Source: Synechococcus sp. AG-673-F03 (GTDB lineage Bacteria > Cyanobacteriota > Cyanobacteriia > PCC-6307 > Cyanobiaceae). Taken from it: a DNA stretch of 64,000 bases. Shown here piece after piece: positions 33,354 through 42,476 of this stretch. The stretch is from positions 1-64,000 of the forward strand of contig QCTJ01000007.1 in the NCBI GenBank assembly GCA_003211205.1. The letters run 5' to 3'. Position 1 is the stretch's first letter; every line of letters begins with the position of its first letter. The notes beneath the pieces were generated by a model. It was not told where the DNA came from and ran no database searches. It worked only from the letters and a program-made list of their open reading frames with translations. The translations under genes and the position numbers were made by a program.

Positions 33354-34187
33354 TCAGGACGACGTGCGACAAAAGATTCCGTGACGCGGCGCCAGCAGGA
33401 ATGCCAGCAGGAAAAGACCGGTCTGAACCAGAACGATGCAGCCAGCCGTGGAGCTGTCGGTCCAGTAACTGAGATAGACGCCCAGAAGACTGGACAGCAC
33501 ACTGCTGCCGATCGCCAGCCAGGTCATGCGATCAAAGCGATCAGTGAGCAGGTAAGCCGTCGCGCCCGGTGTCACCAACATGGCCACCACAAGAATGATG
33601 CCAACGGTTTGCAGGCCGGCGACCGCCGCGAGCGACAACACCGACAGCAGGAGGTAATGGAGAAAACCGGTATTGATCCCGATCGAGCGGGCGTGGGTGG
33701 GATCGAAACAGAACAGCAGCAGATCACGTCGGAACAGCAGCAATAGCGCCACAACGACAAAGCAGATCATCCAGGTCTGCTGGATGTCAGCCGCGGAAAT
33801 CCCCAGCACGTTGCCGAACAGAATCTGAGTGAGATCGATATTGCTGCGCGTCTTGGAGACCAGCACCAAACCAAGAGCGAAGAAGCCTGTGAACACAAGG
33901 CCGATCACCGTGTCTTCCTTGATGCGCGACTTCTGCTTCACGAAACCGATGGTGGCCACCGATCCCACACCGAACACAAAGGCTCCCAAGGAAAAAGGCA
34001 ATCCCAGGGCATAGGCCAGCACCACACCGGGAAGGACGGCATGGGATACGGCATCACCCATCAGGGCCCATCCCTTCAGCGTCATGTAGCAGGAGAGCAG
34101 ACCGCAGACTCCGCCAACAAGTGCACTGATCATCAGCGCGCGCACCATGAAGTCATGACGCAGAGGCTCTAGCAGGACGTCAGACAA
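33354..34187 (-). CDS. mntB: manganese-type ABC transporter permease (MntB-like)
   Basis: 277 residues. The start is TTG at 34187 after AAGG, because LEPLRHDFMVRALMIS belongs to the conserved N-terminus. About nine helices; GDAVSHAVLPGVVLAYALG near 42 and ARSIGINTGFLHYLLLSVLS near 190 are ABC-3 permease motifs. Third gene of mntC-ATPase-permease, 63 bp after the ATPase gene. Confidence 0.8.
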   Translation of the reverse strand: MSDVLLEPLRHDFMVRALMISALVGGVCGLLSCYMTLKGWALMGDAVSHAVLPGVVLAYALGLPFSLGAFVFGVGSVATIGFVKQKSRIKEDTVIGLVFTGFFALGLVLVSKTRSNIDLTQILFGNVLGISAADIQQTWMICFVVVALLLLFRRDLLLFCFDPTHARSIGINTGFLHYLLLSVLSLAAVAGLQTVGIILVVAMLVTPGATAYLLTDRFDRMTWLAIGSSVLSSLLGVYLSYWTDSSTAGCIVLVQTGLFLLAFLLAPRHGIFCRTSS

Positions 34188-34250
34188 CCTTGAGTCCCCT
34201 CTGACTCCTGCCCTGTTTCAGCAAACAGGCAATCCGGCAGACGCTGAAAA

Positions 34251-34997
34251 TCACGGGGTCTGCCCCCGCAGCACATCAGGTGGAAGACCACCAAACGCCT
34301 GCGAGAGATTTTCCGGAGTGAAGACCTCCGATGTTTCTCCGTAGGCCAGCACGGTCTTGTTGATCAGCACAACCAGATCACAGAAATCACGAACATTACT
34401 GAGGTCATGGGTCGAGATCAGGATCGAACAGGACTGGTTGCGCAACTGCAGAAACAATTCCGCCATCAGCTTTTCAGTGCGGACATCAACACCGTTGAAG
34501 GGCTCATCAAGCAGCAAAACAGAAGCTCTTTGAGCGATCGCCCTGGCCAGAAAAGCTCGCTTGCGCTGACCGCCGGACAACGCAGAAAGAGGGCGATCTC
34601 TCAAATCCAGCAGTTCCACCCGCTCGAGAGCATTACGAACCGCCAGGCGATCGGACTGGCGAGGAATGCGCAACAAATTCATGGAGCCATAGCGGCCCAT
34701 CATCACTACATCCCAGACAGAAACAGGGAAATCGCAATCGATGCCCTCGCTCTGGGGCACATAAGCCACAGCCTGCTCTCGCTGAGCTTCAGCCACCTTG
34801 AGTCCGTTGATGCGGATCTGTCCCCGGGACGGGCGAACAAAGCCGGTGAGCGCCTTGAACAGTGTGGTTTTGCCAGCTCCGTTCATCCCCACCATTCCGC
34901 AGATGCAACCGGCAGGTAGCGTCAGCGAGGCGTCGTAAAGCGCAACGGAGCCGTTGTAATCAACGCAGAGCTGATCAGCTGCGATCCGAATTGTCAT
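34251..34997 (-). CDS. mntA: manganese-type ABC transporter ATPase (MntA-like)
   Basis: 248 residues. Walker A GMNGAGKTT near 39, Q-loop YVPQSEGIDCDFP, signature LSGGQRKRAFLARAI near 142, Walker B VLLLDEPFNGVD and ISTHD. The start overlaps the substrate-binding protein stop (ATGA). Drives Mn2+ (possibly Zn2+) import. Confidence 0.82.
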   Translation of the reverse strand: MTIRIAADQLCVDYNGSVALYDASLTLPAGCICGMVGMNGAGKTTLFKALTGFVRPSRGQIRINGLKVAEAQREQAVAYVPQSEGIDCDFPVSVWDVVMMGRYGSMNLLRIPRQSDRLAVRNALERVELLDLRDRPLSALSGGQRKRAFLARAIAQRASVLLLDEPFNGVDVRTEKLMAELFLQLRNQSCSILISTHDLSNVRDFCDLVVLINKTVLAYGETSEVFTPENLSQAFGGLPPDVLRGQTP

Positions 34998-35962
34998 GGC
35001 TTTGGATCGGCGGAGGAACCCAGCCCTGCTCGAATGAGTTTCACATTGTGGCGCTGCAGATCAAGCAGGGTGGCGGCAGGACCGTTGCGATCCGACAAGG
35101 AATCAACATAAAAGCTACCGCCGAAACGACTGCCAGACGCCCTGGCAACCTCACGCTGGGCCTTGTCACTGACAGTGGTTTCACAGAACACAGCTGGAAC
35201 CTGATCTCGCTTCACCCGTTCAATCAGACGGCCCATGCGACGTGGTGAGATCTGGCTTTCGGCGTTGACGGGCCAGAGATAGGCCTCCTCAAGGTCGTAA
35301 TCGCGCGCCAAATAACTGAAAGCGCCTTCACAAGTCACCAGCAGGCGCTGACCAGCAGGCAGAAGATTCAAGGTGTTGCGCAGCTCCGCATCGAGTTCCT
35401 GAAGACGACCTTTGTAAGCCTCTGCATTGGCCTCATACTGCTGCGCACCCTCAGGATCAAGCGTCGAAAAAGCATCAACCAAGCGGTCGACGTAAAGCTG
35501 GGCTGCCTTGGGAGACATCCAGGCATGCGGATTGGGTCGACCGGCATAGGCGTCTTCACTGATCATCAGCGGTTCAATGCCATCGGTGAGCGTCACCGTG
35601 GGCACATCACCGGCCGCTTCTGTGAAACGCCTGGCCCAGAGCTCAAGACCTAGTCCGTTTTCAAGAATCAGATCGGCACCGGCAGCACGCTCGATATCGC
35701 TGGGCGTGAATTCATAACCATGAATCTCTGCCCCGGGCTTCGTGATGGACTCCACCTGCAGCCTGTCGCCAGCAACATTGCGAGCCATATCAGCGAGGAT
35801 CGTGAAGGTCGTCAGCACCTTGGGGCGACTCTCCTGAGAGGGATCGCCCGCACTGGAAGCTCCCAGTCGAGCTGGGCTTCTGCAGGCAGCCGTGATGAAA
35901 AAGAGACTGATCCAGGCAGCTAAAAGAGGCAGGCCCCGCTTCAACAAATTGGAGATCACCAT
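34994..35962 (-). CDS. mntC: manganese ABC transporter substrate-binding lipoprotein (MntC-like)
   Basis: 322 residues from MVISNLLKRG; upstream ATG at 35986 is possible. Lipoprotein signal with lipobox ITAAC. Metal ligands are His in GAEIHGYEFTPSD, His in RPNPHAWMSP, Glu in LVTCEGAFSYLARDYDL and Asp in FYVDSLSD. The Glu at the third position (His in ZnuA) and AYLWPVNAESQISPRR favour manganese. First gene of the three-gene importer; feeds photosystem II manganese demand. No Zur-type box upstream. Confidence 0.82.
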   Translation of the reverse strand: MVISNLLKRGLPLLAAWISLFFITAACRSPARLGASSAGDPSQESRPKVLTTFTILADMARNVAGDRLQVESITKPGAEIHGYEFTPSDIERAAGADLILENGLGLELWARRFTEAAGDVPTVTLTDGIEPLMISEDAYAGRPNPHAWMSPKAAQLYVDRLVDAFSTLDPEGAQQYEANAEAYKGRLQELDAELRNTLNLLPAGQRLLVTCEGAFSYLARDYDLEEAYLWPVNAESQISPRRMGRLIERVKRDQVPAVFCETTVSDKAQREVARASGSRFGGSFYVDSLSDRNGPAATLLDLQRHNVKLIRAGLGSSADPKP

Positions 35963-36084
35963 TACGCGACGCCAATAATTCCACATTAAGGCAAAACATC
36001 CAAACTCGCTTCTGCTTTTGCCTGAGCTGTTCTGATCAAACAAAGAGATACATTCCAGACAAGGATGCCACAACCAGCATCTAA

Positions 36085-36246
36085 TCAGTCATCAAAATCG
36101 CGATCATGCTTGTTCATAGCTTCGACGATCAAATCATGCATCAACAGCTTCACTTCCATGGCACTGTGATGCACAACAAGACGCTGAATCGCGTAATACA
36201 CGATCAACATCACTGGCAAAATCAGAACACAGATGATCTTAAACAT
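36085..36246 (-). CDS. 53-residue membrane micro-protein
   Basis: MFKIICVLILPVMLIVYYAIQ forms one membrane helix, followed by a charged tail LVVHHSAMEVKLLMHDL ending in DRDFDD. An AAAGAG site lies six bases upstream. Lies upstream of mntC on the same strand. Function unknown; His and Met in the tail are notable. Confidence 0.55.
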   Translation of the reverse strand: MFKIICVLILPVMLIVYYAIQRLVVHHSAMEVKLLMHDLIVEAMNKHDRDFDD

Positions 36247-36472
36247 GGCTCTTTGAATGCATATCAGCTGAGATGAATCGTCTCAAGCGATGCTTCAACC
36301 AACATGATGACTCAGATCAATCGTTCAAGCCGCATTCGCTCCCCCCGCGCTGACCGACTCACAACGGATCGATGATCCACCCCACATCTAGCGGCCTACA
36401 GCCCCAAGCGATGACACACAGCGAGAGGAGAGGCAACATGCCAGCCCATCCGCTTGCCAGACAACACTAAAT

Positions 36473-36624
36473 CTGGGGCTTGCGTAAAGACGCACACCAG
36501 CCCTATTGGTAGAGGGGTAAATGGGAGGCGGCGTGAGCCGCTGCGACCCCATTTCAGGGCCGGGTGTTGGGGACTTTCAATCACAGGCTTCACACTCCCC
36601 GATCAATGATCGGGGATTTTTTTT
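36473..36624 (+). ncRNA. structured small RNA with terminator
   Basis: Successive pairings are visible: TGCGT/ACGCA (36481-36494), GCCCT/AGGGC (36500-36504 with 36556-36560) enclosing AATGGG/CCCCATT and GCGGC-GTGA-GCCGC, then a perfect terminator TCCCCGATC-AAT-GATCGGGGA followed by eight T (36596-36624). The T run is on the plus strand, whereas the only gene there, DUF2256, is on the minus strand and has its last codons inside the hairpin. No plus-strand gene follows within 400 bp, so an sRNA is likelier than a riboswitch. Start is approximate. No known family recognised. Confidence 0.55.
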
Positions 36625-36787
36625 GACGCCTGCAGCGCTCGGAGCAATAGCGCACCTCATCCCAGACGTCCTTCCATTTTTTGCGCCACTGAAAAGGCTT
36701 GCCACAGACTGGACAGGTTTTCGTGGGGCGATCGCGAGGGCGTACCCCAGAGACAACACTGAATCGCTCTGTCCGCTGTCTACCCAT
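36590..36787 (-). CDS. DUF2256 zinc-ribbon protein
   Basis: 65 residues. [20 protein letters not shown] and [12 protein letters not shown] give two CxxC-type knuckles and the DUF2256 signature. Basic and Trp-rich; nucleic-acid binding is plausible. Its 3' end overlaps the terminator of the opposite-strand RNA. Confidence 0.8.
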   Translation of the reverse strand: MGRQRTERFSVVSGVRPRDRPTKTCPVCGKPFQWRKKWKDVWDEVRYCSERCRRQKKSPIIDRGV

Positions 36788-37055
36788 CAGCGCCAACGAG
36801 CACGAACAGATCCCTAATCCTTTCTAAAACTTAGAGCAACTGCCCAGCCATCCGAGAACCTGATCCAACCAGATCAGATCAAGTGCTGCGACGCAGACAG
36901 GATTGACGCCAACACCATCACGCAACATTGGCCGGCCCCAACCAATCGAGGATTAATTCTTTAGCAAAAATAAATACCTATTTGAGATTTAAGAAGCTGC
37001 TGAGCCGATTTCAGGCAATGGTCATAGTTTGAACACATTCAACCTCTGGCGTGGT

Positions 37056-37319
37056 ATGGCTCTGCATCATTCGGCACCGTCCTGCTTCATGCACTGGAAT
37101 GTTCAGCGCGTGACCAACAACCTGTTTTCGGTGTCAGCAACCAGCGATGGCCTCGATTACACCCATGTTGGCAATTACAGGTCCGTTGAGGATGCCAACC
37201 GGGCGGGTCGACGCTTTGTTTCAGCCAGAGCACATGAACATGGCCACATCAACACTGAGAGAGCGGGCGTCGGTCTCCATCAACAACGTCATCTAACCAG
37301 CAACGCGCTGCCTGGCTAA
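37056..37319 (+). CDS. 87-residue hypothetical protein
   Basis: From ATG 37056. WNVQRVTNNLFSVSATSDGL and NYRSVEDANRAGRRFVSARA read like a small ordered domain; the tail is His-rich (HEHGHINTE, LHQQRH). No family recognised. ATG at 37092 is an alternative start. Confidence 0.5.
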   Translation: MALHHSAPSCFMHWNVQRVTNNLFSVSATSDGLDYTHVGNYRSVEDANRAGRRFVSARAHEHGHINTERAGVGLHQQRHLTSNALPG

Positions 37320-37554
37320 TTGATAGATGGGATTACGGCGCTGAGCGAAACAAGCAGAACTCATGATGCCAGAGGAATTGATAATTTTGCCAAGAAAATT
37401 GGACAGGCCTGGGTAACATCGAAGACTTGGGTCAGAACATCTTGACCAAAACAATTGAAGTTGAAAAATTATTATCAATACTCATCGCAAGCTGATCGTT
37501 ATAGCTTCAGCAAATTGTTGAGTGATGCCAAAGCTGCACTACGAATGAGGGGCG

Positions 37555-37719
37555 TCAGCCCATCTCTGGGGGTCGTTCAGGGATTGCAAGGTCACGCTCC
37601 TGAATGACTCGTTGTTGAAGCTCGCTGAAGCGCTCATCCTTATCTGGTACAGAAAACCAGCGGCGCCTTCCACCTACAACAATGAAATCCTTGGAATTCG
37701 TGCTCTCTTCGTTTGCCAT
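37555..37719 (-). CDS. 54-residue 'GGRRRWF' micro-protein
   Basis: MANEESTNSKDFIVVGGRRR then WFSVPDKDERFSELQQ. The core D-F-I-V-V-G-G-R-R-R-W-F recurs as D-Y-I-V-I-G-G-K-R-R-W-F in the gene at 40751, so the two are paralogues. Soluble, basic core, acidic ends. Function unknown. Confidence 0.6.
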   Translation of the reverse strand: MANEESTNSKDFIVVGGRRRWFSVPDKDERFSELQQRVIQERDLAIPERPPEMG

Positions 37720-38201
37720 GGATTTGGCTCCTTTGCTGACTGACGCAGGCTTTGCGCTATCAATGAAACGAACCTAACGAAGTCATGATTTCGATGAAGA
37801 CCGAATCAGCTCTTTTTGAGCAGAGCTTAAGGTTTCAATAAGATTTGAGTCACGTCAACCTATGGTTCACCCGAAAGTGTGATCAAACAGACCAATCAAT
37901 GAAGGGCATCATGAGCCATTGAACTGGATCGACATCTGCTCAATAACCCTGAATCATGCCACCAATTGACGAACAAGGAATGGGCTAATGGATGTGATTA
38001 ATCAGCTCCAACTTCATTGTCCTTGATGACCGCAATCAACCCAATGGTTTTTCTGCAATGAGGGTTGTGATCAAACCAAAAACCCTGCTCAGCAAGCCCT
38101 TCCGGATCACATCGCAGCCATGCCAGAGGCCATCAGCCCTAGAGAGATGACTCTGTGCTTTTGATTGAAAGACTCTGGAGGACTCTCGCTGAAGCGGCCT
38201 G
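37720..38201. other. gene-poor stretch
   Basis: AT-rich spacer. Only very short frames (12 codons at 37988) occur. Nothing with coding or RNA signal was recognised. Confidence 0.4.
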
Positions 38202-38273
38202 GTGATCCTGCTGGTCTTGCTCGTCATCCTCGTGGTGGTGTGTTTGGGCTGGCAGAGCCTTGCCCCGCACTAG
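38202..38273 (+). CDS. possible 23-residue membrane peptide
   Basis: GTG-started frame (M)ILLVLLVILVVVCLGWQSLA, one membrane helix. AGGACTC upstream is a weak ribosome site. Similar tiny membrane peptides are frequent in picocyanobacteria; unproven. Confidence 0.3.
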   Translation: MILLVLLVILVVVCLGWQSLAPH

Positions 38274-38389
38274 CGGTGACCCAGGTTAGTAAGTGAGGAC
38301 TCACTGAAAACCCTGAGGAACCGTGTGATCTGCAACAAAACGTCTGAATGATCCCGATACCTTGCAGCCATCCCGAACTGGTGATCGAC

Positions 38390-38587
38390 ATGAACGGCAG
38401 TATTCAACTCACCACCGAGCAGAAATTCCAGATCGAGCAGTTCAATCGTGCTCTCGACACAACCCAGGACCCGGAACAGCTTCGCCACTTAGCTAGACAA
38501 CTGATGCAGGCCTGGCAGACACAGAAAGCGGCAACCTGCTGGGTGCTCAAGCAGGACATGCCTCCGTCCATCGCGCCGAATGGATGA
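38390..38587 (+). CDS. 65-residue helical protein, loosely NblA-like
   Basis: MNGSIQLTTEQKFQIEQFNR followed by LARQLMQAWQTQKAATCWVLK. The pattern L-x-x-E-Q-x-F near the start and a long helix are reminiscent of NblA phycobilisome-degradation adaptors, but conserved NblA residues are not clear. ATG 38348 is an alternative start. Confidence 0.5.
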   Translation: MNGSIQLTTEQKFQIEQFNRALDTTQDPEQLRHLARQLMQAWQTQKAATCWVLKQDMPPSIAPNG

Positions 38588-38705
38588 TGCCGCCAGTCTT
38601 GGCCTCGATTGACTAAAAATCACCTGTTTTCAGTGTCCAATGAACCTTCTGAACCCCACAACTGGCTGACCAGCGCGATTAAGGTTTTCTTAGATCAGTT
38701 CACCC

Positions 38706-38861
38706 ATGGTTGAGCTTTACCTGAACGCCAAGCTGCATAGCTGCATCACCGAGGCTGCTTACCGATCGGTGCTCACGCTGAGGGATCTTGACGATCAAGA
38801 CCTCAAGCTACGCAGCGACCTGCTCAAGCAGGTTGACAATGGATCGATCAGGCTGACCTGA
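38706..38861 (+). CDS. 51-residue hypothetical protein
   Basis: MVELYLNAKLHSCITEAAYR, then an acidic helix RDLDDQDLKLRSDLLKQV. Soluble. Function unknown. Confidence 0.5.
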   Translation: MVELYLNAKLHSCITEAAYRSVLTLRDLDDQDLKLRSDLLKQVDNGSIRLT

Positions 38862-38978
38862 CGACCCAGAAAATCCTTGTTTCAGCCAAACGAACCACTC
38901 TTCAAGAGGTCTCTCCTGGGAATTATCTCGCTAGTAGTGGAGTGTTTTTTGGCCTGGTTGATCCTCAATCTCTAATGA

Positions 38979-39332
38979 TCAGCTGAACAGCATCCAAAGC
39001 ATCGACACAACGGCGATGCTGACGCCGGCACCCAACAGAGCCAGCAACAACAAACTTCCCCCTGCGAACCAAAGCAGTCGACGGAATGTCTGGGGGAAGA
39101 GCAAATGAAGGCTGAGCCCTAGAGCGATAGGCCAAAGGGGCGGAATCACCACACACACAACGGTGAAGAGTCCAAGCTTCAGACGCCGTTGTGAGTTCTG
39201 CTCCTGCACCTGTCGGGTCAACCGCTGCTCATGCTCAAGCTGCTGGAGTTCGTCGTCACTGAGCCAGCGACCCATTTCACGAGCGTGGTTCAGTTCCCGC
39301 TCCAACTGCTGAGATGACATCGGATTGGCCAT
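38979..39332 (-). CDS. 117-residue two-helix membrane protein
   Basis: The N-terminal half is a charged coiled-coil-like segment (LERELNHAREMGRWLSDDEL); then two or three membrane helices from LGLFTVVCVVIPPLWPIALG to the end. Lies 13 bp after the 66-residue membrane protein, same strand, so an operon. Unknown function. Confidence 0.6.
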   Translation of the reverse strand: MANPMSSQQLERELNHAREMGRWLSDDELQQLEHEQRLTRQVQEQNSQRRLKLGLFTVVCVVIPPLWPIALGLSLHLLFPQTFRRLLWFAGGSLLLLALLGAGVSIAVVSMLWMLFS

Positions 39333-39345
39333 TCACTGATGCTAT

Positions 39346-39546
39346 TCAGCGATGGTTTCGCGTGTCGTTCTTGAGCCAGGAGCGTTCAAGTGAGGCGCGC
39401 ACTTGATCAGGGTTGAGCGAATCCAACCGCTGCTGAGCCTTCATTTTGGAACGAAACGGACCGGTAAGCCGCCAAAAGCGCAGTGCAGAAGCAACAGCAA
39501 CCACGGCCCAGGCCACCAGGATCCAGCGGGGATCATGCAAGTTCAT
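39346..39546 (-). CDS. 66-residue membrane protein
   Basis: One helix (WILVAWAVVAVASALRFW), then a basic tail SKMKAQQRLDSLNPDQVRAS. First of a two-gene unit with the 117-residue protein. Confidence 0.55.
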   Translation of the reverse strand: MNLHDPRWILVAWAVVAVASALRFWRLTGPFRSKMKAQQRLDSLNPDQVRASLERSWLKNDTRNHR

Positions 39547-39975
39547 CGATATCCATTGGCATGACTGAAAGCGGTTGCTTCAACTGGGGTGTGACCAACC
39601 TTTGGCCAAACTGTGAGCCGATGGCGGCAGATGCTCGAGAGACCTGAGCTTCCTGCATCAACATAGATGGATCAGGCTGGCTCACAGACAGGCTTCAAAG
39701 ACCCCACAAGAACAAAGCTTTCTAGGAAAGAACTCCTCAAGCCTGCGGAAACTGGACACAAGAGTCACTCACTGCAGCAATCCAACGCTATCCGAAAACT
39801 CGCGCCTTAAGAGGAACGACCGTTCACAGTTCAGACGAAACAGACAAGAAAAACAAGGGAATAGGACTTGCCAAGAGGCCAGAAGAAACGAATCACAGGC
39901 CAATGCCAACTCCCATTCAAGAATTTCAAAAGAACTAGGCTTTGTCAGCAGGAAGCACACACTCAGCTCAATGCA
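39547..39975. other. intergenic stretch
   Basis: Divergent promoter region; no convincing gene. A long frame that continues into the lipoprotein gene begins at 39868 but its first 36 codons are not signal-like. Confidence 0.4.
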
Positions 39976-40293
39976 ATGAAAACTCTTCCAATCTTTCTAG
40001 CGTTCGTAGTGAGCAGCTTGACGGCATGCGACAACAACTATCAGTCAGTGCTAGACGCAGAGAAAGCATGCGAAGACTGGGCTCGCCAAGGCATTGCATT
40101 CACCCTTGAACCTAGCGGATACCTCGAGAGTATCGAATACAAGGGTGCAACAACCAATCGATTCTGCGAGAAGAAAGAGATCCAATACATCGGCTACGTG
40201 TTTGATCTCCCAGACGATGACAAACCTGTTTTTGCCGATGAGTTAATGAAACTTCGAGGCGATGCAAAACCCATTCAAAAATTCAGATGGTAA
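39976..40293 (+). CDS. 105-residue lipoprotein
   Basis: MKTLPIFLAFVVSSLTACDN has a clear lipobox (LTAC). Mature part: Cys in KACEDWARQG and NRFCEKK, ends MKLRGDAKPIQKFRW. Probably membrane-anchored in the periplasm. AT-richer than region 1 genes. Function unknown. Confidence 0.65.
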   Translation: MKTLPIFLAFVVSSLTACDNNYQSVLDAEKACEDWARQGIAFTLEPSGYLESIEYKGATTNRFCEKKEIQYIGYVFDLPDDDKPVFADELMKLRGDAKPIQKFRW

Positions 40294-40359
40294 ATAAACC
40301 TACAGACCTGAAGCCGATGCCCATTCATTGAGCAGACTGAAGATAGCAACCCTCAAATC

Positions 40360-40554
40360 ATGACGTATGAGCAAGAGATCATCATCAAATGCGCGATCAA
40401 GGGAACTCTCGGAGGTCTAGACAAAAAGATGACAGCCGAGGAGCTCGATGAATTATTGAATAGCTCACAAGACTGGAGAAAGCACTTAGTGATTGAGGAC
40501 ATCACAGAAGTTGCGACCATCCATGCGGGTCGGAGACGCCCAGAAATCGAGTAG
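40360..40554 (+). CDS. 64-residue hypothetical protein
   Basis: MTYEQEIIIKCAIKGTLGGL, then helical ELDELLNSSQDW. Charged, soluble. Function unknown. Confidence 0.5.
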   Translation: MTYEQEIIIKCAIKGTLGGLDKKMTAEELDELLNSSQDWRKHLVIEDITEVATIHAGRRRPEIE

Positions 40555-40750
40555 CGCCGAGTCATTCCGCATTGAATCCATCAAGCAGTGCTGATATTGC
40601 TACCAAGCTCATCAGTTGGGAGCTTGGAGGCTTCGACAGATCTTGACTGAGAGATGGCATGGCAACTGGTGCAGCTGTATTTGAAAATTGGTTAAGGAGG
40701 CTGGCAATCAAACACAGTTTCGCAAAGATTAACCAATCAGATGTGTTTCT

Positions 40751-40906
40751 ATGCGAATCAAGCATCAAAACAGTGACGACGATTACATTGTGATCGGCGG
40801 CAAGCGGCGTTGGTTCGGCACGCCAATGTCTCCGGAAGATTCGCCAACCAAGCAAGACGCTTATTCTGAACAGACGTCATCAAGGAAAGAGAGCACTGTC
40901 GCCTGA
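40751..40906 (+). CDS. 51-residue 'GGKRRWF' micro-protein, paralogue of 37555
   Basis: MRIKHQNSDDDYIVIGGKRR then WFGTPMSPEDS and a hydrophilic Ser-rich tail. Shares the central motif with the gene at 37555-37719, here on the opposite strand. Unknown function. Confidence 0.55.
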   Translation: MRIKHQNSDDDYIVIGGKRRWFGTPMSPEDSPTKQDAYSEQTSSRKESTVA

Positions 40907-40926
40907 CAGGTCGCTGGACTGAGTTG

Positions 40927-41130
40927 ATGATGCCCGAGCCTTTTCAATGTCTGATCTGTGGGCAATCAGTTGGAGTCTCGATGAAAACTTATTGGATTCG
41001 GCATGGCCATATGTTCTGTTCGCCTTGCTGGAGCGGAGTTCCACCCCTGAACGAAGAACTGCCAGAACAAAGACTTGCAACCCAACGTCATTTACTGATA
41101 CTGATCAAACATCGACGTTGCCGCACCTGA
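40927..41130 (+). CDS. 67-residue zinc-ribbon-like protein
   Basis: CLICG at residue 7 and MFCSPCW near 34 give two CxxC pairs around YWIRHGH, a small treble-clef or ribbon. Related in style to the protein at 45304. Function unknown. Confidence 0.5.
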   Translation: MMPEPFQCLICGQSVGVSMKTYWIRHGHMFCSPCWSGVPPLNEELPEQRLATQRHLLILIKHRRCRT

Positions 41131-41305
41131 TTGGTTTTCTACCACTATCAAATGTCGTTGGGGTTGCGATGGGTCACACATTGATTCAGCAAGTGAATTG
41201 ATGCTCCGATGTCATTGAGGCTAAGGACCTGATCAGTTGGCTTATTTTGCGAATGCTGAAATCGTCTTAATCGAAATGGGTTATCCTGAGCACGATGGTC
41301 AACAC

Positions 41306-41770
41306 TTAGGCATTCCACGAATCTGACTCGTCGTCATCGGGTGGCCCAACCAAGAGCACATCACAATCACGCTGATTCACTTGAACGACCAGGATTCGTC
41401 TCGGGGATTCGTCATAGCCTTTCTTTGCGGTAGCAACTGCCTCAACAACATCGTCCATCGTCGTAATTGCTCCTCTCTGCAAGTCTGATTGAGCTTCTTT
41501 CCATAACTGAGCAAATTCCTCTCCCGAGTCCATCAGCATCTTGTGCATGGCGTTCTCTGCTCCCCGTTCTTTCGCGAGAGCAATGAACTGCTTTACCAGT
41601 GGATTCGACATCGCCGACGAAACTCTGAGATGAGTCGAAAGGCCCGACAGAGTCGTCTGCATGACTTCGTTCTGCTGATCGATCACCACGCACTCGGCAC
41701 TGAGATCAAACGCAGTCCTATTGCTCAGTCGCATCCAATGCGGCTCGATGTCACTCCAATTGCGCTTCAT
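41306..41770 (-). CDS. hypothetical protein with Met-rich helix
   Basis: 154 residues from MKRNWSDIEPHW; the conserved-looking part may begin at MSNPLVKQFIALAKERGAEN (ATG 41611). Helices such as MHKMLMDSGEEFAQLWKEA, then a strand RRILVVQVNQRDCDVLLVG and an acidic end. Soluble. Not recognised. Confidence 0.5.
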   Translation of the reverse strand: MKRNWSDIEPHWMRLSNRTAFDLSAECVVIDQQNEVMQTTLSGLSTHLRVSSAMSNPLVKQFIALAKERGAENAMHKMLMDSGEEFAQLWKEAQSDLQRGAITTMDDVVEAVATAKKGYDESPRRILVVQVNQRDCDVLLVGPPDDDESDSWNA

Positions 41771-41901
41771 CGGATGATTCTGGCTGATGTGACAAGGGCC
41801 ATCCATGGGGATCTTGCTCGAGTCGAGATTGAGAAATAGGCATTAATCCTTAATCGTCGAGAAGAGAAAAACGTCCATAGTTTGGATCCGCAAGAAGGCT
41901 C

Positions 41902-41994
41902 ATGAAAGGACTACACCTATCGCTCCCCCTGTTCGGATGCACGGTTGCACTTGCCGTCATGGTGATGACCTTTGTGGTGAAAGCAACTGCCTAA
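41902..41994 (+). CDS. 30-residue membrane peptide
   Basis: MKGLHLSLPLFGCTVALAVM and VMTFVVKATA form one membrane helix. AGAAGG lies three bases upstream. Unknown function. Confidence 0.45.
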   Translation: MKGLHLSLPLFGCTVALAVMVMTFVVKATA

Positions 41995-42171
41995 AGAGGC
42001 CTGACGTCGTCAGCTGCTGCTGCCAGTCGACTCGTCAGTGGGCCAGGATTGAGCAGCTGCAGGCCATCTCGAGAAGAGACAACGACAGGACGAATCGCCG
42101 TGAGCTGTGCCGTTCAAGGGACTGGTCGAACAGCAACTGGCACAGTGACACTGAAGTGGCTAGGTTGTCGG

Positions 42172-42258
42172 AGTGAGGAGAAAAGCTCACGGGGTGGAAA
42201 CAAGGACACACTCCCGCAGAGATTTCAGAACCCCTGCCTTTGGCGGGGGTTTCTTTTT
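42172..42258 (+). ncRNA. Yfr2-family small RNA, copy 1
   Basis: GTGAG-GAGAAAAG-CTCAC hairpin, single-stranded GGAAACAAGGACACACTC containing the GGAAACA motif of the Yfr2 family, and a terminator ACCCC-TGCC-TTT-GGCG-GGGGT with T run. It is almost identical to the minus-strand copy at 52917-53004. A TAGGTT-like -10 lies about 7 bp before the start. These abundant cyanobacterial RNAs are trans-acting regulators. Confidence 0.75.
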
Positions 42259-42476
42259 GCAAGATCGTTAAGACCGTTGCACCTGGATCGTCCAGTTACA
42301 GCCCTATCGATCTGAGCGAGACGAAACGCCCATTCATCCGACACTCATTCAGCCTCTCCTCTCTCAGCTCAGGGCGAAGGATGCTGAGCTCATGACGGCG
42401 GTGCAACAGACAGCAAACCCGACTCGCTTTGGACTCTGATCGAAACGATTAAGGTCCAGCCCTCGGGAGGGGGATC

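Noticed and set aside
42049-42315. Plus-strand frame across 42.1-42.3 kb
   Set aside because: Covers the Yfr2-type RNA and its terminator; the RNA explains the conservation.
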